A DNA stretch of 64,000 nt from Corallium rubrum. Its lineage: Eukaryota; Cnidaria; Anthozoa; Scleralcyonacea; Coralliidae. This document shows, piece after piece, positions 43,491 through 53,079 of this stretch. Made by a program: the position numbers and the translations under genes. The stretch covers positions 84,519,982 to 84,583,981 of the forward strand of contig OZ035997.1 in the NCBI GenBank assembly GCA_964035015.1, read 5' to 3'. Below the pieces are notes generated by a model, which was not told where the DNA came from, did no database searches, and saw only the letters and a list, made by a program, of their open reading frames with translations. Every line of letters begins with the position of its first letter. Position 1 is the first letter of the stretch.

Positions 43491-44228
43491 AGCACTATAA
43501 ATCGAATTTTGAACAAACTTCGAAGTGTTTGGGTATCCTAGTGAAACACTCAACCGAGTGTTTGATACAGCATCTCAAACAAATCAGTATTTTAAGGTAA
43601 AAGTTTGCTATTAAGCAAATATAATTTCTTCCTCCAATATTACCAAACCACAGACACGGTACTGATTTCCTTTGTGTTTTCCTCATGAATTATTAATGAG
43701 TTTGACATTATTTTACTGTAGCCAAAAAAATTTCGAAGTGGCTATACATGTAGCTCCGGTAACCAGAACTTAACAAGACGCCTGCTCAGGCGTTCACTCG
43801 GGCTACTGATTTCTGGAAGCTTGGCGTAGCCTATGCGTACTCTAACAAGACTATATGGCAATGGCAATGCATAATTGCATATATTTTGACAAATAGAATT
43901 TATGGTCTTATATGAACTGCAGCAGTGCAGGAAGTGCCGAAGGTTTGCTAATGTACATGTATTAAAACAACAAGCTAGGCCGTTTTTCTGAAAATTAAAC
44001 AACGGATCTAATATATTTAGTAGACAAAACCTGTATAGTGCCGGATTCGGCAGATTCAAGCGATCATTTTGATATAGTATTTATTTAAATTCGGACAAAC
44101 AGAAAATATTTAAACATGTTTTGAAACACACGTTTTCAAATGTAATACGACAGTGATATCAGTGATATCTAGTATCACGCACTCGCAGTCTAGTGTTCGT
44201 AATTGATGGTTTTTTTTTGTATTTACAG

Positions 44229-44903
44229 CATTGCCGTCACCTTTAACGACTCATCCAGGAGCACAGGGTGGGATTCCAAATGGTCCTGTGAACGGTATTC
44301 CAGGCCAACTACCACTGTCAACTGGACACCACTCTACGCTAATGGCAGCAACTCATTCTAGATCAGCGACTTCAACACCACCATTACCAGGGTCAGTAGG
44401 TCAACCATCTCGACCTGGATCTGCACCATTACCAGGTGTTAGCCGTCAAGGTTCTAGTCCACTGTACCAGCCACCAGGAACTCTGGGAGGTCTTTCTCCT
44501 GGTCAAGGTCAGCCTGGTGGGGCAGGGTATTTGTCGTCATTATCTGGACCATCAATGCCTCCATCAAACCCTCGTGCCTCTCATGCTGTATCTTCACCAA
44601 ATACCATGATGACTGGTGGTACACCAACGTCACCAACTCAACCACCAGGCATGCCACCATCATCGTACCCACGATTGCCCAGTGGGATGTCTTTATCTGG
44701 TCCATCAATTAGTCAACCAGCATCACTGCCTGTACGACCATCTCCATGGCAAGCTTCGCTTGGTGCCAGACAACCAGGGCCAGTTTCACCAATCAATCCA
44801 CCACTAACCAATAGAATGGCAGCACCACCCACTGGTCAGGTGGTTGGTTCTGGTGGGCAGCATTTAATGCCACAGATGTCGCAGCCACCTCCACCTGGGC
44901 AAG
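44229..44903 (+). CDS. SEC24A/B-type, exon 2 (Pro/Ser/Gly-rich)
   Basis: Between TTTACAG|CATTG and CAAG|GTACAG; 675 bases, phase 1 in and out. 225 codons of low-complexity sequence (for example QPSRPGSAPLPGV, TSPTQPPGMPPSS), the disordered N-terminal arm typical of SEC24A/B. No folded domain. Confidence 0.8.
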
Positions 44904-45345
44904 GTACAGTGTAGTTTCAAAATTTTTGAATTTTTGGTCTCTGAAACAGCGTTTCCCGCGTTTTGTTGGCACTTTTGAGAAAAATGTATAGAAAAAAATT
45001 ATTTTTTTTATATATTTTATATAAAAATTTAAAAAATACAAAAATATAAACACAAATTAAATTAAAAATCTTTATATTGTTTCACTATCGCGTGTTTGCA
45101 CCGAGGAGGTGAGGAGTCTGGAACAAGTGAGCGTGTCAAACTTATTGAAGAGCGGTTTTATTAAACAACATGGTTGCTTGATGTTAGAGCCACATAATGC
45201 TTTAAGTATACATATGCGTGGTTAAGTCGATCTCGCAAGGCGCAATCAATCGTCATATCTGCATGTTCTTGACAAAAATAAGTGACAAAACCTACACAAT
45301 AGCTGACGTAAACAGCAGCTAACAGTAATCTAGAAACATCAGAAA

Positions 45346-45764
45346 CAGGGTTCTGCCCAGGACCATGTGAGTGCCGGGTACCTGCAGGCCTGAGGGCATG
45401 CCCCCCTCCATCCCCGATCCCTCCCGCCGACAACTTTTGAAATGTTGCGTGACATCAATAAACAAAGTGCGAAGTGATTAGCGGGAATATCGCATTTCAC
45501 CGAATCACCCAGTAACTAGTATTGTGAGCATGTAGTGCTGAATTTCATCTAATATTGTTTGAATAAAAAGATTCGCCAAAGACAAAAAATACAAAATTAT
45601 ATCTGTAAAATATATATTAAAAATACAAGAATGGGGTTTTCGTATTGCATATTTGATACTTTTCGAGTGCCGGGCGGAAGAATCCGCTTTGGCGTGAGTT
45701 CCGGGCGGCACTGCTGAGTACTGGGCGCCGCCGCCCTGTGCCGCCCACCGTGGGCAGAACCCTG
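45346..45764. mobile_element. hAT-like MITE, CAGGGTTCTGCCCA termini
   Basis: CAGGGTTCTGCCCA and TGGGCAGAACCCTG are exact inverted ends, with CAGAAA immediately outside both (45340-45345 and 45765-45770). The interior has GC-rich GCCGGGCGG units. Confidence 0.7.
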
Positions 45765-46499
45765 CAGAAAGGGGGAAACTTGTAAGTTGTTGTTTGAGGA
45801 GAATATTTTGCTTAGGCCATCCATAGCCGTCCGTACAATTAAGTGGCCGTTCAAAAACCTGATTTTTCAAAAGTGACCGTCCAAAAGCCTGGTGCAGTTT
45901 ACACTATCTATTTTGAATGCATAATGTTTCCTACAGTACAGTAACTACGTGTACTCTAAGTTTTACAGTAGTAATTGTCTTGTTTGATTTTCCCATCAAG
46001 GGAAATTAGTGCCAGTATCCATCATAATGTGCTAGAGTGAGATTGGCTGTTTTCTTTACAGGGGTCCTTATTAATAACGGTATTTTCAGCCATGTATAAA
46101 TTGCTTGTAAGCACGCGGGATATCGTGCGTTATATTAAAGTGAGATACGCGATGACAAAACTACGTGTCAATACAGTACCAGGTTTATAAGATCACATGT
46201 TCTACCAGCTATATAAGACGTTCCGCAACAATGTTAGGATACACGTCATGAGACATTACACTGCGTTACTTATAAGACTATGTTCACATGATGCCGGTAA
46301 AAGTTGGAAACGGCACTAAAAAGTTTTATAAAATAAGGTGCCCTCTACGCACGCTCTGATTGGCTGGGCTCCGTGCATTTATAAAAGAACAGAGATCATG
46401 GATGACGTAAAATGGCGTAGAATGGCGTCAGCTGGCCGGAAAAGCCCGCCAAATTCCTAAACTACCTCACTTTTAGTTTGATTTTTCCTCTTCTTATTT

Positions 46500-46703
46500 T
46501 ATAAAACAAATAAAACATACCACTCCTGTGCATATATACTCTTATAAAGGTACGTTTGACGTGATTTGAACACGAAAGAAGTGTAAAGGCACTCGGCTAT
46601 CGCCTCGTGCCGCTACTCAACTTCTTTCGTGTTCAAATGACGTCAAACGTGCCTTTATAAGAGTACATATGCACGGAGCTTTATGTTTTATTTGTTAAAC
46701 AAA
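46500..46703. mobile_element. 204-bp palindrome
   Basis: TAAAACAAATAAAACATA...GTTTGACGTGATTTGAACACG with its complement; centre near 46605. MITE-like, no clear target duplication. Confidence 0.7.
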
Positions 46704-46831
46704 CAGCCGTCGCGCCGCGTTCGCACGGTACCGGACCGAATATGTGCGAAACTGTCATGTAGTTGTTAACTGCGAGGTACTGTATTCCTAACTGCAACAA
46801 AGTTGTTAACTGTGACTTTTGAATTTTGTAG

Positions 46832-46908
46832 TAGTTCCACCAACTTCACCTAGTACTGGACCAGTTGGATCTGCTCCAATGTCAAAACGGCGGGTGTACC
46901 CAACACAG
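46832..46908 (+). CDS. SEC24A/B-type, exon 3
   Basis: Acceptor TTGTAG|TAGTTCC (or 3 bases later, TAG|TTCC; either keeps frame) to donor CACAG|GTACAA. Reads VPPTSPSTGPVGSAPMSKRR then VYPTQ; leaves phase 0. The NAGNAG-type acceptor could give a one-residue difference. Confidence 0.75.
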
Positions 46909-47051
46909 GTACAAGTACTGATTAGTCAACTCAATTTTCATAGTGGAACACTAACTTTGGGCATGAACTACTTTAGCAACATGTTGAGGGGCATAGAGAT
47001 CATAATATAAAGACTAGAGGGACATTGCGACCAAAAATGCAAGGAATATTG

Positions 47052-47849
47052 TAGGCTGATGCGGTATATCGATATATCGATAATTATCGGGGTTTTTCAA
47101 ATACCGATTACTCGGTATTTCAATTTTCAAATATCGGTATATCGATAATACCGAAATTTTCGATATTATCGGTAAATTTCGGTATTATCGGTACGGTACT
47201 ACGGTATTGCGTTTGTGTGATTAAAAACGTCGTATTGCGGTATTGCGATAACAAGATGTTGCCTTAAAAATTGTCCTTGCGATTCCAGCCAGCAGTTCGC
47301 CGTCCGAGAGATTGTTCAGCAAAGCCGGTCAGGTTATAATTCCACAGCGAGCCCAGTTGAAGCCTGATAAAGCAAACATGCTGGTGTTTCTTGCAGAACA
47401 TTTGTGATTGCCGAACTTGATATTAATATCTATAAAACTTCTAGATTTGTAACAAAACTTTAATTTAACGAAATCTAACGTCGAATGTTTAAATATGGCC
47501 ATTAACAAATAATACGGAGCCAAATCCGAGGCCAAATCATCGAACTCGTGTAATTTTTGTATTGTTAGTATTTTTATCTTAATTGGATAATGTTATTTCT
47601 GTAGACTTTGCTACAACGGAAAAACACGGGTTTTTCTGGCTGCAGAACAGGTTGTATTATCCAAAATTAAGCCAGATTTACACTACGAAAAAAAGCGAAC
47701 TTTTTTTGTGAAAACCCGCGACATTTTTGTCGTTCAGCGGAAAAATAAATATTAAGTTTCTATTGCGGTGAAATATCGATATATCGGTATTATCGGTATT
47801 TTTTTTCCGGTATCGGTATTCGGTTTTTTTTCAATACCGCATCAGCCTA
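47052..47849. mobile_element. hAT-family deletion derivative with 8-bp TSD
   Basis: Ends TAGGCTGATGCGGTAT and ATACCGCATCAGCCTA, flanked by GAATATTG (47044-47051 and 47850-47857). TAGGCTG plus an 8-bp TSD are hAT signatures. Subterminal regions are rich in CGGTATTATCGGTA units. It retains the last coding piece of a hAT transposase (next entry). Confidence 0.9.
47261..47407 (+). pseudogene. hAT transposase C-terminal dimerisation domain fragment
   Basis: Reads PASSSPSERLFSKAGQVI, then PQRAQLKPDKANMLVFLAEH-L-stop, the well-known hAT C-terminal (hATC) signature. Everything upstream (RNase H core, BED finger) is missing, so this is an internal-deletion derivative. Confidence 0.85.
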
Positions 47850-48107
47850 GAATATTGACGGCCGCCATTATATAGAGAGGAAAAACGAGCTAAAATTCAT
47901 CTAAAACAAGCCTTTTACTAAATTTTCATCACGATTTTTAAGAAAATAAAACTTAAATTAGCGTTTTCGGTCTTATTACTATTATAAATCTTATCTTAGT
48001 TCTTTATTGAGGCGTCTATTATCTGTTTAATTTTTCCACTCCTTGGATATAAATTGTGGCGGCCATTTTGAAGTACCCGGCCGCGCGCATTGGCAAGTTT
48101 CGTAGGC

Positions 48108-48464
48108 AACACCGCTGCCAAACGTTTTGCGCATGTGCGACGTCCGAGCTCGTCCTCGGAAAAAGAGCGGGAAAGCACTGAAATATTTGGACTGGTCCGA
48201 GAGTCCGACACAAACGTTAAAATTATAAGCATACTACCAAAAAGATAAGGTAGGTAATTTGTGCATGGCTTCTTTGTCAATGTTGTAACATATTCTGAAT
48301 TTACCTCATGGTAATTTTCTTTACCCTTTTTTTAAAACACAAATGAATAGTCGAGTCTTACTTAGTCTTCACTGTCTGGTTGTTGTCGCCACGGCTAGTT
48401 CCCACTTCTCTTGCATTGTTTACTCAGCGAATTCACGCATGCGTAAACGTTTGGCATCGCTGTT
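48108..48464. mobile_element. MITE, AACACCGCTGCCAAACG family (copy 3)
   Basis: Same TIRs as 7335-7702, inserted elsewhere with a different flank: GTTTCGTAGGC (48097-48107) and GTCTCGTAGGC (48465-48475). This independent insertion shows the family is mobile. Confidence 0.75.
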
Positions 48465-48883
48465 GTCTCGTAGGCAAGTCTTCAAAGGACCTGGATACTA
48501 GCTTTTCCTCTCTAATGGCGGCGCCGTATTTCCCCCGCACATTTGACTGGACTCTGCATAGGAATGCCCCCTCTAGTATTATATTATGATCTCTATGAAC
48601 TTTGGGGCCTAAAGTGAAGTCAGCTATATTACTTCGCTTTCCGTCCCCCTGCAAACTGTTTCTACATGTTCGAAAGGTAGCACACAGGAGAGTAAATCCG
48701 ACGTGATATACGAGAATCCTGACTACATTTTTTAAGCGTTCTAATGATTGAAATCAGCGTTTCAGACGTGGAGAATGAAGTTCACTCATGATGACCTATA
48801 TTCTCTTATGTATGGTCATGACTGATGGGGATGGGAGGTGATGAAAATTAACATGGTGGCTGCCATGCTCTACAAGGCCTTAC

Positions 48884-50245
48884 AGCCAAACCTTACCGGA
48901 TGTCCTTTACCGACCTTTATTGCGACCTTGCAATGTTGACAGCAACATGCAATGCAATGTTGACTTGCAAACGGTACACGGCGTCTCCTTGGCAAGTTGC
49001 CAGGCGGTGTGCGCACTGGGATTGCAAAGCATGACAGTTATGTTAATATCGATAAATTGTCTTCTTGTAAACTTGTTTCTAATAATAAGTGCTCCAAGCG
49101 TGTTTTATCGTCTAAATGAAAAACGATAAAGTCATAGAGCCAGTCGGTTTATCGATGCGACGATGCCTTACAGCTCATTAGGATTACTGATCATGAACCG
49201 AATTCAGAGAAGAGAAATGCCGCAAATCGACCGAGAAACTTAGTTGCCTCTAAGTCCTGTAAATTAGAAAAACTGCTTGTTGGTTCAAGAAGGAAACTGC
49301 GGCTTTTGTCGTTATTTTTAATTGTTCTGTTGGCTAGCCATCGACAGCCGCAATATTAACATATTATATTAAATACGTATATATACGAGAAGAATGTGCT
49401 TCATTTTTTAAAAACCGCCAACCCAAGCGCATTGCCTTGTTTATGTTTCCAAGCGCATTTAATCAAACTCTATAGCTTACTCTGAAACGTATTTGCTACG
49501 AATCTCCAGCTGTCAGTGCAATATTATATCTTTGTATTAACTCGTCAGTCGCGCTCGACGCGCTGTCGTCGCTGTAAAAATGTATATTTTCAAGTTGTAA
49601 ATAGAAGGTGATCCCAAGGAGAACGTTGGAGATCACATTTTTACATAGCTTAGGGTCTATATAATACATCCAAATAGTCAAAACTAGGTTTTCTTCGGTA
49701 GTTTAAAATATATTTTCCAAAAATCTAACCGTAGTCAAATTACATCTTCGATCACGTAAAATAACAACTCAAATTCACCAGCCCTAAATTCCGATCAGAA
49801 ACTAGTTTTCTTCCAACTTGAGATGTAAATACTCGCTTTTATATGTAAATTTCACAATTATGTAAAAATAATTGACAAATATTAACAACTATTTCAAAAA
49901 ATAAAGCCTAAACGCACTGCTGTTTGAGTGTTAGTTTGCCATGTTGGTCACTGCGAAGCGATAATTGCCAACAACAATGCATTACGATGCCAGTGCGCAC
50001 ACCGCCTAGCAAGTTGCTAAACATTTACATTTTGGAAATCGAACTTCATGTAACATGAAGTTTACTTAGAGTTAATTGTTCTGACTTTCAATAGAACTTC
50101 ATATTACCTGAAGTTCGATATTTAAAATGCAAATTTTTAGCAACTTGCTAAGACGTCGCAGTGTACCGTTTCCAAGTAAACGTAATTGCAATGTTGCTGT
50201 CAATATTGCAAGGTCGTGTTGGAAGGAAAATCCGGTTTGGGCATT
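48884..50245. mobile_element. pogo-like MITE relative of 63438-63770, interrupted
   Basis: The halves GACCTTGCAATGTTGACAGC and GCAATGTTGCTGTCAATATT are inverted, and the interior AACATGAAGTTTACTTAGAG matches the element at 63438-63770. It is split by the 49002-50008 insertion. Confidence 0.65.
49002..50008. mobile_element. 1-kb TIR element nested in the previous one, 9-bp TSD
   Basis: CAGGCGGTGTGCGCACTGG and CCAGTGCGCACACCGCCTA are inverted ends, flanked by GCAAGTTGC (48993-49001 and 50009-50017). The intact relative at 63530 shows the empty site. The interior was not recognised. Confidence 0.8.
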
Positions 50246-50359
50246 GTCATTGGACGTGTGTTTGTTTGTGTGTGTGGCGTGGGGGCCTGGGCCTATGTGG
50301 GAGATACTTCTTTCTCTTTTTTTTTTCTTGGTATAGATGTGTTGAAAAAATACAAGATC

Positions 50360-51365
50360 AATAAGTGCTGCTTGAGCCCAATGGACCATTGCACGCTGAC
50401 GTGAGATGGCGTTGGGTGGCTACAACTACCAGAATGCTTTGCCAGTATTCTAGGGTTTCGGCTAGAAGGGATGACTCGAAAGGACCTGTCCAGTCCTTAG
50501 GCGGCTTTTCCAAAATGTGTCGTCAAATATGTTTTTCCAAAAAGCCAGGGGGCTTAGCGATCTTTTCGATATCCTAACCACAACATAAACCTGACCCTAA
50601 TCAGGAATCTGGTTTATCCCCCAGCTTTTTGGAAAAACATATTTGACGACATATTTTGGAAATGCCGCGAAAGGACTGGACGGGTCCCTTTGAGTCATTT
50701 CTTTTAGCCGAAACCCTAGAATACTGCCAAAGCATTCTGGTAGTTGTAGTCACCCAATAGACCTTATTCAAAAATGACTGCCGAATTAAAATTCTGTTAT
50801 TGCTGCGAGCCGTAAGGCGAGCAGCTCACTAATCTTGACCAGGTCTGGGCCGAGTTTATATGCGTTCACAAACTCGATTCTTAGGATTTCGTGGGCGATG
50901 ATCTTCGGTATACGCAATGTCTACCGATCAGCGGCAGGCATTATTAAATTGTGCGCTACGCTACACCACGTTGTCTTTCTTCCTCGAGGACTTTTCTTGG
51001 CAAGTTGGCATTGCTTGGCGCTGGAATATATTGATTTATTAAACAGAAGTAAGTGTGACGTCCATGTTGAGGAAACGCCGCATGCTTAAGCTCTTTAATT
51101 GAAAATGCTTCGGACGATAACAAGTATTTTACTACTAAATAGTAAATGGTAACAACTCGCAGCACTTCACTTTTGATAAAAACTTCTAGTATACATATAA
51201 ATTAGCCCTTATGAACTCGTTTTCATGTGTGAAATTCAAAAGAATTTTTACTTTAAAACTTGGTCATAAGGGCTAATTTATATGCACATAAAAGAATTCT
51301 GATTCTGCGGCCATTTTTAAATAAGGTCTATGCCATCTCACGTCATCGCGCAATTGGTCTATTGC
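50360..51365. mobile_element. Composite of nested inverted repeats
   Basis: The outer pair is GACGTGAGATGGC with GCCATCTCACGTC (50398 and about 51332). Inside is a palindromic MITE at 50409-50756 (GGTGGCTACAACTACCAGAA with its complement). A second element starts TAGACCTTATTCAAAAATG (50759) with its inverse at about 51331. A small inverted pair (TAAATTAGCCCTTATGA) is at 51200-51283. Confidence 0.55.
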
Positions 51366-51522
51366 CTTCCCTGCTCAGCCATCTCTGCTCTGTTTTGAAA
51401 TGCGAATAATTTGTAAACCGAAATCTTCACAATGACGTTTCCTGATTTCCTCGACTTCACTGCATGACTTAACATCAACAACGAGAATAATTAAGAGAAC
51501 ATTGACTTTTGTTCTTTTTTAG

Positions 51523-51792
51523 TCCCATGGAAGCACTTATCCAAGCCCAGGATATCCAGGTGCAACCATGCCACCACAACCCAAATCAACTACGATGACG
51601 TCTACTACTATGTCTTCCGCAAACCGGCCTGGCATGGCAGGACCCGGCATGGCAGGACCCGGCATGGCAGGACCCGGCATGGCAAGACCCGGCATGGCAG
51701 GACCCGGCATGGCAGGACCCGGCATGGCAGGACCAGGCATGCCAGGAGCAGGCATTGCAGGACCTGGGCAAGGTTTAACGCCAAACATGGGG
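51523..51792 (+). CDS. SEC24A/B-type, exon 4 with GMAGP repeats
   Basis: TTTTTTAG|TCCCATGG to ATGGG|GTAAGC; 270 bases, phase 0. After SHGSTYPSPGYPG and MSSANRP it holds seven tandem GMAGP-type units (15 bp each, one GMARP) and then GMPGA, GIAGP. The coding minisatellite lies in the disordered arm and is likely length-polymorphic. Confidence 0.75.
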
Positions 51793-51954
51793 GTAAGCAA
51801 TGACCATACTAAAGTGTATACCGTATACGTTATTAGCTACTGTAGCCATTGAGATTCCAAAAACAGCAAATGAGCTAAATGCAACTTGGACACATCGATA
51901 ATGAAAGTAACAAAAATGCTAGAATCGTAATATGCTATTGGTATAGGTGATCAT

Positions 51955-52125
51955 ATGATAGCGAGTACAATTAAGGATTTACACTACAAGTGATATTTGA
52001 AAATTTTGCCAAAATTGCACGAGCCGTTAGGTGAGTGTAATTTGGCATAATTTTCAAATATCACGAGTAGTGTAAATCCTTAATCGTACGAGCAAAATCA
52101 TATGGTTACTCATTTATTATGTGCA
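51955..52125. mobile_element. 170-bp palindrome
   Basis: CAATTAAGGATTTACACTAC with its complement GTAGTGTAAATCCTTAATCG; centre near 52035. MITE-like. Confidence 0.7.
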
Positions 52126-52200
52126 TGACAAAATTACGACACGTACGCTTCGTACTCACTCACGCCTTTAAAAACATCTTGTTTCAGTACTTGACAGGAA

Positions 52201-52262
52201 TAGCCTGGGTAGCTGGCGGTATTCGCACCCGAAGTCCCTAATACCTCCAGCTACGCAGGCTA
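52201..52262. mobile_element. 62-bp hairpin element, TAGCCTG ends
   Basis: TAGCCTGGGTAGCTGGCGGT with its imperfect complement ending CAGGCTA, flanked by GACAGGAA and GACAAGAA (8 bp, one mismatch). It shares TAGCCTG termini with the 66-bp hairpin at 30474. Confidence 0.7.
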
Positions 52263-53079
52263 GACAAGAAACATTTCAAATCTGGGTGTTCTCTGTACTC
52301 ATTTCAAAATATTTACGTGGAATTTTTAGTTCATAGTGTACCACAAGTCGTTGGAAATGTGAAAACTTTCCATTGCAGAATTGGCCGCCATTTTGAATTT
52401 TATTGTCAACATCGTGCCCAGGGTCTTCTTTATTTTTATTAATTGTACTGCAGTACAATTAATAAAATAATTACATATCCTTCTGTAATCAGGCCCAAAT
52501 GCTGCAATTTCATTGGTTTAGAGGAGTGCGATTTGAGCTGTAATCACACACCTGCTTCAGCCAATGGAAATCAAGCTAGCTATCAAAATTGTCCAAATGC
52601 AGTTCGGCACCTAAGCTGTAGCATTTTCCAGGATTTTTCAAAGAATTTAAAAAATGGAGGATTTTAAATATTAAAATATAGAATTTAAATTTCTATCTTT
52701 TTGTATACGTTTTGAAAACAGTGTCGTGTCCTCAACAAATTATTACCCAGATTGGCACTCAGGTATTTCTTAAATATTTTAGTCAGTAAAGTAGCAACAC
52801 TCGGTGAAATACAGTAAGCTTAAACTGCATGAATGTGTTTATAAATACATGCGTATAAACACGCTATAAAGTAAAGACAAACAGCACTAAATTACTCACA
52901 TTTTTGGTTCTTGTCATTCTTTATCAATAACTCCCGGTTTTACCTCACATATAATTGTAAGAACTCCTAATAAAGTCACTTTATTATTAAAACAAACTCC
53001 TCGCCGAGTCTCCGTATATTAAAAGAAATGGCCGCCTGAAATTTGCATTTTTTTGCGGGCCATGTTGAAAAGCCCAAAT

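Larger units (their letters stand above)
37696..44228 (+). other. SEC24 intron 1
   Basis: 6.5 kb with GT and AG ends. Holds a pogo-like element (38648-39654), an AT-containing repeat (41100-41880), a TIR element (42498-43490) and otherwise unassigned AT-rich sequence, including 39655-41090 and 41900-42490, where nothing was recognised apart from a short CAGTGAAGCCTCACGATAA resembling a pogo end at 42216. Confidence 0.6.
44904..46831 (+). other. SEC24 intron 2
   Basis: 1.9 kb. Contains a hAT-like MITE (45346-45764) and a palindrome (46500-46703). The rest (44904-45345, 45765-46499) shows AT-rich sequence and nothing recognised. Confidence 0.6.
46992..48597. mobile_element. TIR element hosting two nested insertions
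   Basis: CATAGAGATCATAATATAA near 46992 and its complement near 48578-48597 are inverted, with ACTAGAGGG following on both sides. Within it sit a hAT element (47052-47849) and a MITE (48108-48464). Confidence 0.6.
46909..51522 (+). other. SEC24 intron 3, packed with nested elements
   Basis: 4.6 kb, almost wholly composed of nested TIR elements (46992-48597, 48884-50245, 50360-51365). Confidence 0.65.
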
